Assembly (NCBI GenBank): GCA_017427415.1
Contig: JAFRSU010000072.1
Location: 1-64,000, forward strand
Reading direction: 5' to 3'
Length of the DNA: 64,000 nt
From: Lachnospiraceae bacterium
GTDB lineage: Bacteria; Bacillota; Clostridia; Lachnospirales; Lachnospiraceae
Below, one piece after another: positions 33,406 through 42,018 of the stretch. A model generated the notes under the pieces. That model ran no database searches. It saw only the letters and a list, made by a program, of their open reading frames with translations, and was not told where the DNA came from. The stretch's first letter is position 1; each line of letters begins with the position of its first letter. The position numbers were made by a program, and so were the translations under genes.

Positions 33406-36400
33406 TTAATCGTTATATTTCTTAAAGTTCTCAGCCTGTTCCATGACCTTATCAAATACTTCCTCATCCCACTCCGGCGGATAACCGTTCTGGTAAAGAA
33501 GTACTGTCAGGTCCATGTTCAGCTGATTCTTGATATCATCTCTTGTAGACCAATCAGCATACTGGGCCTTATCATCAACCAGCTCCTTGATCTTCTTTGC
33601 CAGTACCAGGCATTTTTCTTCAGCATATGGGAACTGATGATCATCACGTACCTTAATCAGTATGTCGTAGAAAGCCTTTTCCTCATAGGTAATACCCATC
33701 TTCTCAAAGGATTCTTTGTCTTCCTTAAGATCCTGCATGATCTTCATAATCTGATCGGACAGATCATTTACGAAGTCAGCGACAACCTCACTCGTAAATA
33801 CCAGCTTGTCCCTGCTGTTATATGCATCTACGACCTTCCGAAGTCTCTCATCAAACTCTACAGATTTTACCTTGTTGGTCTTTCCGTATGCAGTTATTGC
33901 CTTTTTCAGAAGCTTCAGCAACGCATTGAATCTAGTTATAGGCAGGTTGACCTTCTGTAGCTCAATAAGGAAATCATCGCTGAACAGATCCACAGATACA
34001 TGGTCATCAACGATGTTCTCAATACCGGTACATGTGATGGCATTCTGAACCATTTCTTCGACCGCTGCATTCATGATTTCCGTATCAGGTGCGGTTCCTT
34101 TCGTCTGCTTATAAATGATGGATCTGATCGCCAGATAGAATTGTGCCGTGGCTGTTTCAGCATCTGTCAGCTCTCCGGACGGGAAGCAAATGCCATAAGC
34201 ACTCTTTAACCGCCGTGACAATCCCATAAACCGCGTCTGCATATCCTTACTTCTCTGGATATACTCAGCCGCATCGTTCAGGCAGTTTAGTCGTTCCAGA
34301 GGTGTTCCGCTGTGAAAACGTGTAGCATCGAAATTCGTAAGCAGTTCATCAATGAGTGCCAGATGATTCCTGAAAATGGCTAACGTGATATTAAGCTCAT
34401 CAATCGGGCTCTCCTGAGGGCTTCCATATTTCTTTACAGCCTCCATCATGTCCTTCTTGATGCCAATATAATCGACCACAAGGCCTCTGTCCTTGCCGTC
34501 AAACACCCTGTTTACCCTGGAAATAGTCTGGATAAGAGTATGCTTCTGAAGAGGCTTATCAATATACATGACCGCCAATGACGGCACATCAAACCCGGTG
34601 ATCCACATATCTACCACGATGGCAATCTTGAAATTGGAATCATCGTTCTTGAACTGCTTATCCAGCATCTTCCTGTAATCTTTGGTGCCACATAGATCAT
34701 ACAGTTCTTTTTCATCGTTCTGTCCTTGCGTAGCAACCATATTGATCTTAGGAAGTGCAACCAGCTTATCAAGCTGTTCTTCGGTCAATTGATCCTCATG
34801 ATCGGATTTACGTTTTACGCCCCAGTCTTCCCTGATTGATAAGATTTCCTTCAGGACACGAAATGCAAGAGGACGATACGCACAGACGATCATCGCCTTT
34901 TGAACAATCTCCGGCTTTTCAGCACATAGAGCCTCGTAGTGTTCTACAATATCCACCGCCAGTTTATGAATGCGATCCGGATGTCCCAGGATCTTCGCCA
35001 TGTTGCTCATGGCTTTCTTACTTGCTTCTATCTGATCTTCGGTAGAGCCTTCTTCCGCACACTGGTCATAATATTTCTGAATCTCCTTAGCCTGCTCATC
35101 AGATAAAATAACTCTTGCCAGACGCGGCTCATAAGCGATACGGACAGTAATTCCATCATCACTGGATTCTTTCATCGTATAGCTGTCCACTACTTCACCG
35201 AATACCGCTATAGTTTCATCAATAGGCGTTCCGGTAAATCCGCAGTATGTAGCATTCGGAAAACTGTCTCTGAGGTACTTGGCAAAGCCATATGTGGTAA
35301 ACACGCCCTTATCTGTTTTCTTCAGCTTTGCTCCGACACCGGTCTGCGTCCTGTGGGCTTCGTCTGAAATACAGATGATATTTGACCGATCAGAAAGCAA
35401 TCCGGTTTTCTCGCAGAACTTCTGAATCGTAGTGACGTAAACGCCGCCGCTCGGCTTATCACGGAGAGTTTTCTCCATGTCTTCGCGGCTTTCAATACTA
35501 CGCACATCGCTCTGATGAAGGTACTTCTTTGCTGTCACAAACAATTCGGATGTCTGTGTGTCCAAGTCTTCTCTGTCTTCCAGAATGACAATTGTCGGGT
35601 TATGGAAGGCTTCATTATCTCTGAGCGCAATCAGTCGCGCCAGGAAAAGCATTGTATATGTCTTCCCGCATCCTGTCGCTCCAAAATAGGTGCCGCCCTT
35701 TCCGTCACCCTCCGGACGCATATGTGTTCTCACACTGTCCAGCATCTTCTGAGCAGCGAAGAACTGAGGATATCGGCATACAATAGCCTCTTCTTTCTTA
35801 CTGTCATCAGGATAAAATACAAAATCCCTCAGGAGCTTCAAAACACGCTCCTTTGCAAACGCTCCTGCCACCATAGTAAACAAGGAACTGATTCCGTTAG
35901 ATACCTTATCCTGATCATTAGCCTTATTCCATGAATAGTAGAACTTATACGGCGTAAAGATGCTCCCCAGTCTTGTATTAGCTCCATCACTGATCACAGA
36001 CAGGAAACAGTATTTCAAAAGTCTAGGGATATCTCGCTTATAACGTATGGTTATCTGCTCCCAGGCATCGTGGATAGTGGTATCTTCTTCGATAGCGGTC
36101 TTAAACTCGCAAATACCAATAGGAATACCGTTGATGAAGATAAGAAGATCCGGCCTGCGGAGACGCTCACCCTGTACTGAATACTGATTCACCACCTTGA
36201 AGATATTATTCTCCGGATGATCGTAATCAATATATTCTACATGAAGAGCCACCTGACTTAGATCATCACGCACAAGATCAAAGCCTTCATTTACAAGTCG
36301 GAAAGCTTCTCTGTTACTCTCGTAAATCGGAGTTGCCGGAATGAGAGACAGCTTGTTTACAATCTTCTGCATCTCCACATCATTAAGTCCGGCAGATCCA

Positions 36401-36570
36401 TAGCGTGACGAAATAAAGGTACACAGATCATCCTCTAACAGAATATCTTCATACTGACGGTGTATTTCTTCTCCCGGCACATAGGTGTAATCCTGCTGCT
36501 CAAACAGCTCTATGATAGCCTGTTCCAGCTCACCTTCTGTGAACTTTCCCTTTTCAAAGATATAGTCCAC
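33406..36570 (-). CDS. hsdR: Type I restriction enzyme, R subunit
   Basis: 1054 residues, typical HsdR length; GTG start after GGGAGGTGGCATA. N-terminal nuclease: 'RRPDLLIFINGIPIGICEFKTA' supplies D...E-x-K. SF2 translocase: Walker A 'YFGATGCGKTYTMLFLARL', 'ICISDEAHRTQTGV' (DEAH), 'CGFTGTPIDET', 'IVVDMWITGFDVPSLAVMYIDKP', 'QTISRVNRVF'. The C-terminal helical domain binds the M2S core. All motifs look intact. It follows hsdS by 14 nt. Confidence 0.96.
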   Translation of the reverse strand: MDYIFEKGKFTEGELEQAIIELFEQQDYTYVPGEEIHRQYEDILLEDDLCTFISSRYGSAGLNDVEMQKIVNKLSLIPATPIYESNREAFRLVNEGFDLVRDDLSQVALHVEYIDYDHPENNIFKVVNQYSVQGERLRRPDLLIFINGIPIGICEFKTAIEEDTTIHDAWEQITIRYKRDIPRLLKYCFLSVISDGANTRLGSIFTPYKFYYSWNKANDQDKVSNGISSLFTMVAGAFAKERVLKLLRDFVFYPDDSKKEEAIVCRYPQFFAAQKMLDSVRTHMRPEGDGKGGTYFGATGCGKTYTMLFLARLIALRDNEAFHNPTIVILEDREDLDTQTSELFVTAKKYLHQSDVRSIESREDMEKTLRDKPSGGVYVTTIQKFCEKTGLLSDRSNIICISDEAHRTQTGVGAKLKKTDKGVFTTYGFAKYLRDSFPNATYCGFTGTPIDETIAVFGEVVDSYTMKESSDDGITVRIAYEPRLARVILSDEQAKEIQKYYDQCAEEGSTEDQIEASKKAMSNMAKILGHPDRIHKLAVDIVEHYEALCAEKPEIVQKAMIVCAYRPLAFRVLKEILSIREDWGVKRKSDHEDQLTEEQLDKLVALPKINMVATQGQNDEKELYDLCGTKDYRKMLDKQFKNDDSNFKIAIVVDMWITGFDVPSLAVMYIDKPLQKHTLIQTISRVNRVFDGKDRGLVVDYIGIKKDMMEAVKKYGSPQESPIDELNITLAIFRNHLALIDELLTNFDATRFHSGTPLERLNCLNDAAEYIQRSKDMQTRFMGLSRRLKSAYGICFPSGELTDAETATAQFYLAIRSIIYKQTKGTAPDTEIMNAAVEEMVQNAITCTGIENIVDDHVSVDLFSDDFLIELQKVNLPITRFNALLKLLKKAITAYGKTNKVKSVEFDERLRKVVDAYNSRDKLVFTSEVVADFVNDLSDQIMKIMQDLKEDKESFEKMGITYEEKAFYDILIKVRDDHQFPYAEEKCLVLAKKIKELVDDKAQYADWSTRDDIKNQLNMDLTVLLYQNGYPPEWDEEVFDKVMEQAENFKKYND

Positions 36571-36584
36571 TATGCCACCTCCCT

Positions 36585-37709
36585 TCAGCTTGCTTCTTCG
36601 ATCGATCCCTTAATCAAAACAGAATATAATCCTTTAATCTGTTCTTTTAGCGTTTCATTTATTCTCTTTCTATCGATATATACAGAATATATCTCTGCTA
36701 TAGCCCGTTGTATTTCTATATCAGGAATTGGAATCCTTACATCGCACATTTCTTCCCAGTCGAAAGTTTCTCTAGCACTTCCCCATGAATGGAATCTTGC
36801 ATATCTATTAAACTCCGATCTTGAAAAATAGAGCATTAAGTACTGAGGGGATAGAGTGTTTTCATTTTTACATCGAAACACAACATACGACGATGAACAA
36901 ATATAAGTATCCTCAGAATCATTTATAGCCAATGATATTTTTTCACCATTTCTAGAAGTTACTGTTACATACGCAAACTCGTTAGGTTGTACTACGTAGT
37001 ATGGCCTAAGGTTCACTCCATTCATATCAGCCTTGGTGTCTATAAACTTCTTCTCTATAGAAACTCCTTTAACAGAATCCAATCCATATTTTAGATCATC
37101 ATTTTTTGTTTCTATTAATTCTATATACTCGCCAATAGGTTTATAGTGTTTTCCCCTACGTAACTTATCCATATAACCCTCAAGGACTATTCTTAAGTCC
37201 TCAAGTCCATACTCGTATCCTCTCTGGTTCTCAACCATTGCTTTATATATCTCAACATACTTCTTCTGAATTGAAATATCAGGCAGAGGCATCTCGATAT
37301 CGCTGATATCGTTAAAGTTAAATTCTGGCCGCTGACTGCCAAAATTTCTGAACGTTATCTCTCTCCGAAACTCTTTTCGTCTTAAATACATATAAAGATA
37401 AAACGGATCAATAAGTTCCTTGCCTTTTTCATTCAAATAAAAAACCATATATAAATGAGATACAATACAAAGCCCTTCCGTTCTGTATGCAATTGAACCA
37501 AGATCAAATCTCGTAGGGTTATATACAAAGGCACCGTTTTCAACTATCTTATACGGTTTTAAATTCACATCAGAAGGATCCCCTTTGGGCTGAGCAAAAA
37601 CTCCTTCGTTGTTTACACCTGTTATTAAATCTATCCCATATCTCAAGTCACTGTTGTTCACGGTAGATCGCTCAATATAATCGCCAAGCCGGATTCTATT
37701 CAATGCCAT
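36585..37709 (-). CDS. hsdS: Type I restriction-modification specificity subunit S
   Basis: A protein of 374 residues from ATG 37707-37709 (GGGGG 7 nt upstream, within the hsdM end). Two target-recognition domains each begin with a similar element ('IRLGDYIERSTVNNSDLRYG' at ~5 and 'KPIGEYIELIETKNDDLKYG' at ~190). Each ends with a conserved helix ('MPLPDISIQKKYVEIYKAM', 'IPIPDIEIQRAIAEIYSVY'). The half-repeat layout means a bipartite DNA target. The gene is visibly AT-richer than hsdM/hsdR, as usual for exchanged specificity genes. Confidence 0.95.
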   Translation of the reverse strand: MALNRIRLGDYIERSTVNNSDLRYGIDLITGVNNEGVFAQPKGDPSDVNLKPYKIVENGAFVYNPTRFDLGSIAYRTEGLCIVSHLYMVFYLNEKGKELIDPFYLYMYLRRKEFRREITFRNFGSQRPEFNFNDISDIEMPLPDISIQKKYVEIYKAMVENQRGYEYGLEDLRIVLEGYMDKLRRGKHYKPIGEYIELIETKNDDLKYGLDSVKGVSIEKKFIDTKADMNGVNLRPYYVVQPNEFAYVTVTSRNGEKISLAINDSEDTYICSSSYVVFRCKNENTLSPQYLMLYFSRSEFNRYARFHSWGSARETFDWEEMCDVRIPIPDIEIQRAIAEIYSVYIDRKRINETLKEQIKGLYSVLIKGSIEEAS

Positions 37710-39360
37710 AGCCAATCCCCCTGAATGCATCTTCTAACATTTTTTGAGATCTCTTTTCAGTAGCAAGGACCTCCTTCATTTCTGCCTGAATTCTTTTCAT
37801 CTCAGATTCGTAATTAATCTCCATATCATGGTCAATGAATTCTATATATTTACTTGATATCAATGACCAATCATTTGATTCTATGGTCTTTACCCCGGCA
37901 TCTTTCTCATCATCCGTTAGATCAGCGTCATAAAGTTTTACCGAACAGCAGAACTCAGGAATATCTGAGTATTTATCGGTATCAATATCCTGCCATGCGC
38001 TGAATGTTTCTTTTACTTTTGAAATCTGCTTGTCCGTCAATACTGTCTTCTTTTTCTTTTTCCCCTTATCAATAACAATTTCCTCTACATTTTCATCCCA
38101 AGTTCGTAGATCCATAAAGAGAATTTCATGCGTTCTATCACGCAATTTTCTACCGTTGACAGTGCCCGCCTTTTTATTCATATTCATTATCCAAAGTGTC
38201 ACTGAAATATCCGTTGTATAAAACATATCTCGCGGCAAAATGATAATGGCTTCAACACGATCACGTTCTAAGATTTCCTTACGTATTGTATATTCAACAT
38301 CACCTGCATTAAGCGCCCCATTGGCAAGAAGAAAACCAGCTATTCCATGATTCACATCAAGTTTCGAAAGCATATGCAGGATCCACGCATAGTTGGCATT
38401 TGCTACAGGAGGTATGGCATTATATCCTTTGAACCGTGGATCATCTGTCAATTCATCCTCTGATCTCCAACCCTTAAGATTAAAAGGCGGATTCGCCATA
38501 ATGAAATCGACTTTTTTGTCCTTATGCTGATCATTAGTGAAGGTAGAATCGTTCTTTTCGCCCAGATTGTGTGCAATACCACGAATAGCAAGGTTCATTT
38601 TACAAAGTCTCCATGTGTCCGGATTGCTTTCCTGCCCCAGTATGGAGATTTTCTTTCTATTTCCATTATGATTGTCTACAAATTTCAGAGACTGTACAAA
38701 CATACCGCCGGATCCGCAGCATGGATCATATACAACTCCACTGTAAGGCTCGATCATTTCTGCGATAAGTTTAACGACACAAGCCGGTGTATAAAATTCA
38801 CCATCTTCCTTTGTTCCGGAAGCAGCATAAGCCTGAAGGAAGTATTCATAAACACGTCCAATCAGATCTTCCTCCTGGAAGCGTTTTTCATCGATCTGAT
38901 TCACGTTATCGATCAGATCTTTGATCTTCGTGTTGCTTGCTCCCAGTGTTGCAAAGAAGGTATAGTTCGGATTTCCATCCTTATCCCTGGAAGATAATGC
39001 GCCTCTAAGTGATGGATTGCTTTCCTCAATGTCCTTCATGGCCTGATCCAGGATGACCGCAATGTCGTTAGACGATGCATGTGCCACGATATAAGACCAT
39101 CGTGCTGTCTCTTTGAGATAGAAAACATTCACCGCATTATAGAAGGACACCTTCTCCAAAAATGCAGGAACATCACCGTACTGCTCAACCAGTTCAGCAC
39201 GGCGCTTCTCAAACTTATCGCCTGCGAACTTCAAGAACACAAGACTGATAACTGCATCTCTATTTTTCTCCGTGCTACCGATACCGCGCAAAGCCACGCG
39301 GCAATTCCACAGCACTGTCTCCAATGAAACTTCCTTTTCTTTTTTGGCTGCTCTTGCCAT
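37696..39360 (-). CDS. hsdM: Type I restriction-modification DNA methyltransferase M
   Basis: A protein of 554 residues from ATG 39358-39360 (GAGAGGTCGATTAT upstream). N-terminal HsdM helical domain, SAM motif I 'VVYDPCCGSGGMFVQSLKF', and catalytic motif IV 'FIMANPPFNLKGW' (NPPF, N6-adenine methylation). The C-terminal 'ERSQKMLEDAFRGIGYGIE' overlaps hsdS by 14 nt. Gene order M-S-R. Complete and apparently functional. Confidence 0.96.
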   Translation of the reverse strand: MARAAKKEKEVSLETVLWNCRVALRGIGSTEKNRDAVISLVFLKFAGDKFEKRRAELVEQYGDVPAFLEKVSFYNAVNVFYLKETARWSYIVAHASSNDIAVILDQAMKDIEESNPSLRGALSSRDKDGNPNYTFFATLGASNTKIKDLIDNVNQIDEKRFQEEDLIGRVYEYFLQAYAASGTKEDGEFYTPACVVKLIAEMIEPYSGVVYDPCCGSGGMFVQSLKFVDNHNGNRKKISILGQESNPDTWRLCKMNLAIRGIAHNLGEKNDSTFTNDQHKDKKVDFIMANPPFNLKGWRSEDELTDDPRFKGYNAIPPVANANYAWILHMLSKLDVNHGIAGFLLANGALNAGDVEYTIRKEILERDRVEAIIILPRDMFYTTDISVTLWIMNMNKKAGTVNGRKLRDRTHEILFMDLRTWDENVEEIVIDKGKKKKKTVLTDKQISKVKETFSAWQDIDTDKYSDIPEFCCSVKLYDADLTDDEKDAGVKTIESNDWSLISSKYIEFIDHDMEINYESEMKRIQAEMKEVLATEKRSQKMLEDAFRGIGYGIE

Positions 39361-39435
39361 ATAATCGACCTCTCTTCCGGGATGATCCACTCATCCATTC
39401 TTATTGTATGCAATTAGCTGTCCGATAATCCGGAC

Positions 39436-39711
39436 TTATACTTCATCTTTCTGTTTCCTGTCGTCAGATCCGCCGGAACGAACCCATTCATCGACTTCGG
39501 AGTACTTAAACTTCCAAAGCCTTCCGACCTTGTATGCCGGCATCTCACGTTTATCTATCCATTGCAGGACAGTATCACGACCAACGCCCAGATACGCTTG
39601 AATATCTTTCATGGTTACCCAGTTTTCAATATTGCTGTTCACTTCCGGCTTCTTTGGTTCTTTCTTTGTAGTAGTTGCCTTTTTTGTAGTTGTTTTCTTT
39701 GTTTCACCCAT
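39436..39711 (-). CDS. Excisionase/MerR-type HTH DNA-binding protein
   Basis: A protein of 91 residues from ATG 39709-39711 (GGAGGTCGTGAGT upstream, at the end of the preceding gene). Residues ~1-30 are Lys/Thr-rich and disordered (TKKTTTKKATTTKKEPKKPE). The C-terminal domain 'WVTMKDIQAYLGVGRDTVLQWIDKREMPAYKVGRLWKFKYSEVDEW' is a classic excisionase-family winged HTH. It sits between the Ig-domain protein and hsdM, so it may regulate the defence operon rather than excision. Confidence 0.85.
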   Translation of the reverse strand: MGETKKTTTKKATTTKKEPKKPEVNSNIENWVTMKDIQAYLGVGRDTVLQWIDKREMPAYKVGRLWKFKYSEVDEWVRSGGSDDRKQKDEV

Positions 39712-39736
39712 ACTCACGACCTCCGGCGTATGAATT

Positions 39737-40672
39737 CTATATTTCAAAAGTTGATATTACTGTAACATCCAAATCATTATCATCAGGGAAACAGTTTACC
39801 CCGTCTGGATCTGCCATTATCCATTTACACACGTAGGTACCTTCAAATCCACGTCCGTCAATCTCCACTGATACCTTCGCAATATCACCCGGTGCTGTAT
39901 CAGGAACGATAATCTCTTCCTCTGCCGGTCTAGGACGAACATCAGCCTGATTGATCATCTTAAGCTTTCTGTTTTTCCAAGGTATCTTCCCCGCATTTCG
40001 TATCATCCATTCATGCTTGAAGGACTCTTCGCAATTGATCTCATACACAAATCCCCTGGCGGATTTGAATACAGCCATCCTGTCATCCACATATTTGCCT
40101 ACCGAAACATCCGGCGATTCTTCAACCCCTGCTTCTTTTAGCCGCTCCATATATCTCTTGGCAACAATATCCTCCACTTTAGGATCATTGCTATCAATAA
40201 AGAGCTGGAACTGATCATAAAGGGCAAGACCATATATCTGCACATTTGCCTCAGTTGAAATAGTGATCCCAAGCTCCGTCAAAGCCTTCCTTAATTGCTC
40301 ATCACTGACATCCTCCGACAAATACTCAGCCAACCCTTTATCCAGTGGTGCCGGGAATGATTTTTTCATCGTATCCGTAAGCCGCCTGTGATTCGTATCC
40401 TCTTTCATCAGCATACGTGCTGTCTCCAGCTCCGTGCTCTTCTGTTTATATTTCTCTGGAAGTTCAAAATGATGGCTTCCGGCACTGAGAAAGCATTTGA
40501 CCACAAATATGCCCTGGTTCTTCTCATGTTTCCGGTTCGCGTATGTACGCTGCAGAAATCTTGCAATCTCTATCACCATCACCTTCTTTCCTGTACCAGA
40601 TTCTTGTACCATCTGTACCACGTTTTCTGCCATTTTCCTTTGTTTCTCCGATTTCCTTATAAAAATTGGCAT
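39737..40672 (-). CDS. Protein with C-terminal NBR1-like Ig (four-tryptophan type) domain
   Basis: 311 residues; ATG at 40670-40672 has no strong RBS, and an in-frame ATG at 40633 (after AAAGGAAA) is an alternative. Residues ~1-100 are basic and may hold an HTH ('VMVIEIARFLQRTYAN'). Residues ~208-308 match the NBR1-Ig/FW pattern: 'EESFKHEWMIRNAGKIPWKN' (W222, W232), 'APGDIAKVSVEIDG', 'FEGTYVCKWIMAD' (W284), 'LDVTVIST'. It is the first gene of the defence run, behind an operator-bearing promoter. A regulator or sensor role is inferred. Its 3' end overlaps the HTH gene. Confidence 0.75.
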   Translation of the reverse strand: MPIFIRKSEKQRKMAENVVQMVQESGTGKKVMVIEIARFLQRTYANRKHEKNQGIFVVKCFLSAGSHHFELPEKYKQKSTELETARMLMKEDTNHRRLTDTMKKSFPAPLDKGLAEYLSEDVSDEQLRKALTELGITISTEANVQIYGLALYDQFQLFIDSNDPKVEDIVAKRYMERLKEAGVEESPDVSVGKYVDDRMAVFKSARGFVYEINCEESFKHEWMIRNAGKIPWKNRKLKMINQADVRPRPAEEEIIVPDTAPGDIAKVSVEIDGRGFEGTYVCKWIMADPDGVNCFPDDNDLDVTVISTFEI

Positions 40673-40734
40673 TTTATGATTGAACCATGATGAAGGGAGT
40701 AATCGGCAAGGCGGTAAAACGGCACTCTAAGTAG

Positions 40735-40780
40735 ATTATAAGGCAAATTCCGACAATTTACAATGATTTTCTTGCCTTAT
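40735..40780 (-). promoter_or_regulatory. Promoter and operator of the defence operon
   Basis: Minus strand: -35 TTGTAA (40758-40763), 17-nt spacer, -10 TATAAT (40735-40740). A perfect 9-bp inverted repeat ATAAGGCAA/TTGCCTTAT (40738-40746 and 40772-40780) overlaps the -10 and brackets the -35. TGTCGG occurs three times nearby, once between the arms and twice upstream. Suggests repression of the operon by a dimeric regulator. Confidence 0.65.
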
Positions 40781-40820
40781 CCGTCATAAACCGACAAAGA
40801 CCGACATCAAAGAACCGCCT

Positions 40821-40871
40821 ATTCAGAAGGTGATAACCCCTGATCAAGGTTAGCCCGAAAGCCTTCTGAAT
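40821..40871 (+). ncRNA. Structured element upstream of the 61-residue gene
   Basis: Outer 10-bp stem ATTCAGAAGG/CCTTCTGAAT (40821-40830, 40862-40871), inner 4-bp stem AACC/GGTT (40835-40838, 40848-40851), with loops TGAT, CCTGATCAA and AGCCCGAAAG. It ends 70 nt before the ATG at 40,941. Compact, with unpaired purine-rich loops, as in cis-regulatory RNAs; class not recognised. Confidence 0.45.
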
Positions 40872-40940
40872 CTGCAAAACCATTATGAACCAGCTATTAG
40901 GGCATGCGGTCATACTCAAAACATTTAGAGGTGACAAGAA

Positions 40941-41126
40941 ATGACAAAAGCTGAAAAAGAAAACTGGTTGATCAATCTCGAAGATGTCTCTTCTCAGGTT
41001 GATGCCGAAACCGTCAGGTTCGTCTGCGGAAAGTATGGCTCAAAGGATATCTACGGATTATCCACATCCGACTATCAGGAAGCCTGGAATGAATTATTTG
41101 ACTATGCGAGAGATGCAAACGACTGA
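40941..41126 (+). CDS. Small mobile-element protein (61 residues), unknown function
   Basis: ATG preceded by GAGGTGACAAGAA. Sequence MTKAEKENWLINLEDVSSQV...YGLSTSDYQEAWNELFDYA is acidic, soluble and helical. Near-identical small proteins are, from memory, common in Firmicutes mobile elements and prophages. It lies between two structured RNA-like elements in an otherwise gene-poor stretch. No function recognised. Confidence 0.75.
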   Translation: MTKAEKENWLINLEDVSSQVDAETVRFVCGKYGSKDIYGLSTSDYQEAWNELFDYARDAND

Positions 41127-41160
41127 CACACAACTGTCCCGAGCACGACATTAAACGGCT

Positions 41161-41215
41161 CCGTCTGAAGGGATGCTCCCTTGGCCAAGGAGGAGTCTCA
41201 TCTCCCTTCAGACGG
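41161..41215 (+). ncRNA. Strong stem-loop between mobile-element genes
   Basis: Perfect 13-bp inverted repeat CCGTCTGAAGGGA/TCCCTTCAGACGG (41161-41173, 41203-41215), enclosing a perfect 12-nt palindrome CCTTGGCCAAGG (41179-41190). No U-tract follows (CAACTTTATAAC), so it is not a typical terminator. It may be a structured leader for the downstream gene(s) or a DNA cruciform site. Confidence 0.5.
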
Positions 41216-41280
41216 CAACTTTATAACAGGTTCAGCCTTAATGAGACAGCTGACCATTCACGACAAATAGGAGGTTTCCT

Positions 41281-41448
41281 ATGAATGGCAGACTGTTAAG
41301 GACAATCAAATATCGCCAAGCGGATGCCTCCGCGAAATTCACAGGAGGCAAAAGATGGCTGATATTAATCTTAGTCAGTACGCTGACAAGAAAGCGTACA
41401 ACAACCTTCCCGTACCGGAAGGACAGCACCTTGCCCCGTTCCTTGTAG
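41281..41448 (+). CDS. Candidate small ORF / leader peptide (55 residues)
   Basis: ATG at 41281 with AGGAGG 6 nt upstream, the strongest RBS in this stretch; TAG at 41446-41448. The basic peptide starts MNGRLLRTIKYRQADASAKF and overlaps the next gene's first 94 nt in another frame. The RBS of that next gene (AGGAGGC) lies inside this ORF. It may be a real leader that couples or regulates translation of the downstream gene; composition after residue 26 looks like an accidental frame. Confidence 0.35.
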   Translation: MNGRLLRTIKYRQADASAKFTGGKRWLILILVSTLTRKRTTTFPYRKDSTLPRSL

Positions 41449-41933
41449 AGGATTGGGACACAGTAAAAGCGATGAATCTCAATCGCGAAAACCTTGAAAC
41501 CTGGCACTTCAGCGGCATCCCCGTTTTAGTTGCCTTCACCCCGGTCACACCTGAGCAGTTTGCCGGAACCATGAAGCTTTTCTGGAGTGATGTACGCCAG
41601 TATATCGCTAACCTTCACGGTGATCCGAACGTCATCTCGTATGATAAGTTCTTAGAGGATATGGCTGCCGAAGGTGATAACGGCTATGACCCTGCACAGA
41701 CGGAATCTTTTGAGAATACCACCCTTCTCAGTATGATCATTGACGATCTGATCCGTGAAGTCGCTGAAAAGAATTCCCGCTACGGTCGCATTCTGAATCT
41801 CATCAAGCAGGAATACACCAAGGGAGAGATTCTGGATGCACTTCTGACGGAATATGGCATCAAAAAAACACAAGCCTATGCAGAAATCAAAGCTGCTCAG
41901 AAAATGGCAAAGGATCTCTACTACGCCAACTGA
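41355..41933 (+). CDS. Mobile-element protein of unknown function (192 residues)
   Basis: ATG preceded by AGGAGGCAAAAG. The N-terminal ~120 residues are of mixed fold ('LVEDWDTVKAMNLNRENLETW', 'VLVAFTPVTPEQFAGTMKLFWSDVRQY'). The C-terminal ~60, 'RYGRILNLIKQEYTKGEILDALLTEYGIKKTQAYAEIKAAQKMAK', resemble a sigma/HTH-like helical domain. It looks like a regulator common in Firmicutes mobile elements, but I cannot name it. Followed by a hairpin terminator. Confidence 0.7.
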   Translation: MADINLSQYADKKAYNNLPVPEGQHLAPFLVEDWDTVKAMNLNRENLETWHFSGIPVLVAFTPVTPEQFAGTMKLFWSDVRQYIANLHGDPNVISYDKFLEDMAAEGDNGYDPAQTESFENTTLLSMIIDDLIREVAEKNSRYGRILNLIKQEYTKGEILDALLTEYGIKKTQAYAEIKAAQKMAKDLYYAN

Positions 41934-41956
41934 TACTAACCGGCACTAATGAAAGA

Positions 41957-41992
41957 AGCAGCGATACTGGAACTATCTCCGGTACCGCTGCT
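41957..41992 (+). terminator. Hairpin after the 192-residue gene
   Basis: AGCAGCG...CGCTGCT with additional inner pairs around GG/CC and TAC/GTA; total about 12 bp, followed by TTGCTG. The U-tract is poor, so efficiency is uncertain. Confidence 0.5.
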
Positions 41993-42018
41993 TTGCTGTG
42001 TGCCTCCATATTCGTTTA

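Noticed and set aside
39436..39711. True excisionase for the island
   Set aside because: Sequence is excisionase-family HTH, but it is embedded in the RM operon with no integrase nearby; a regulator of the operon is equally or more likely.
40831..40862. Hammerhead-ribozyme-like CTGATCA...CGAAA
   Set aside because: Core position requires CTGANGA; here it is CTGATCA, and the stems do not fit a hammerhead.
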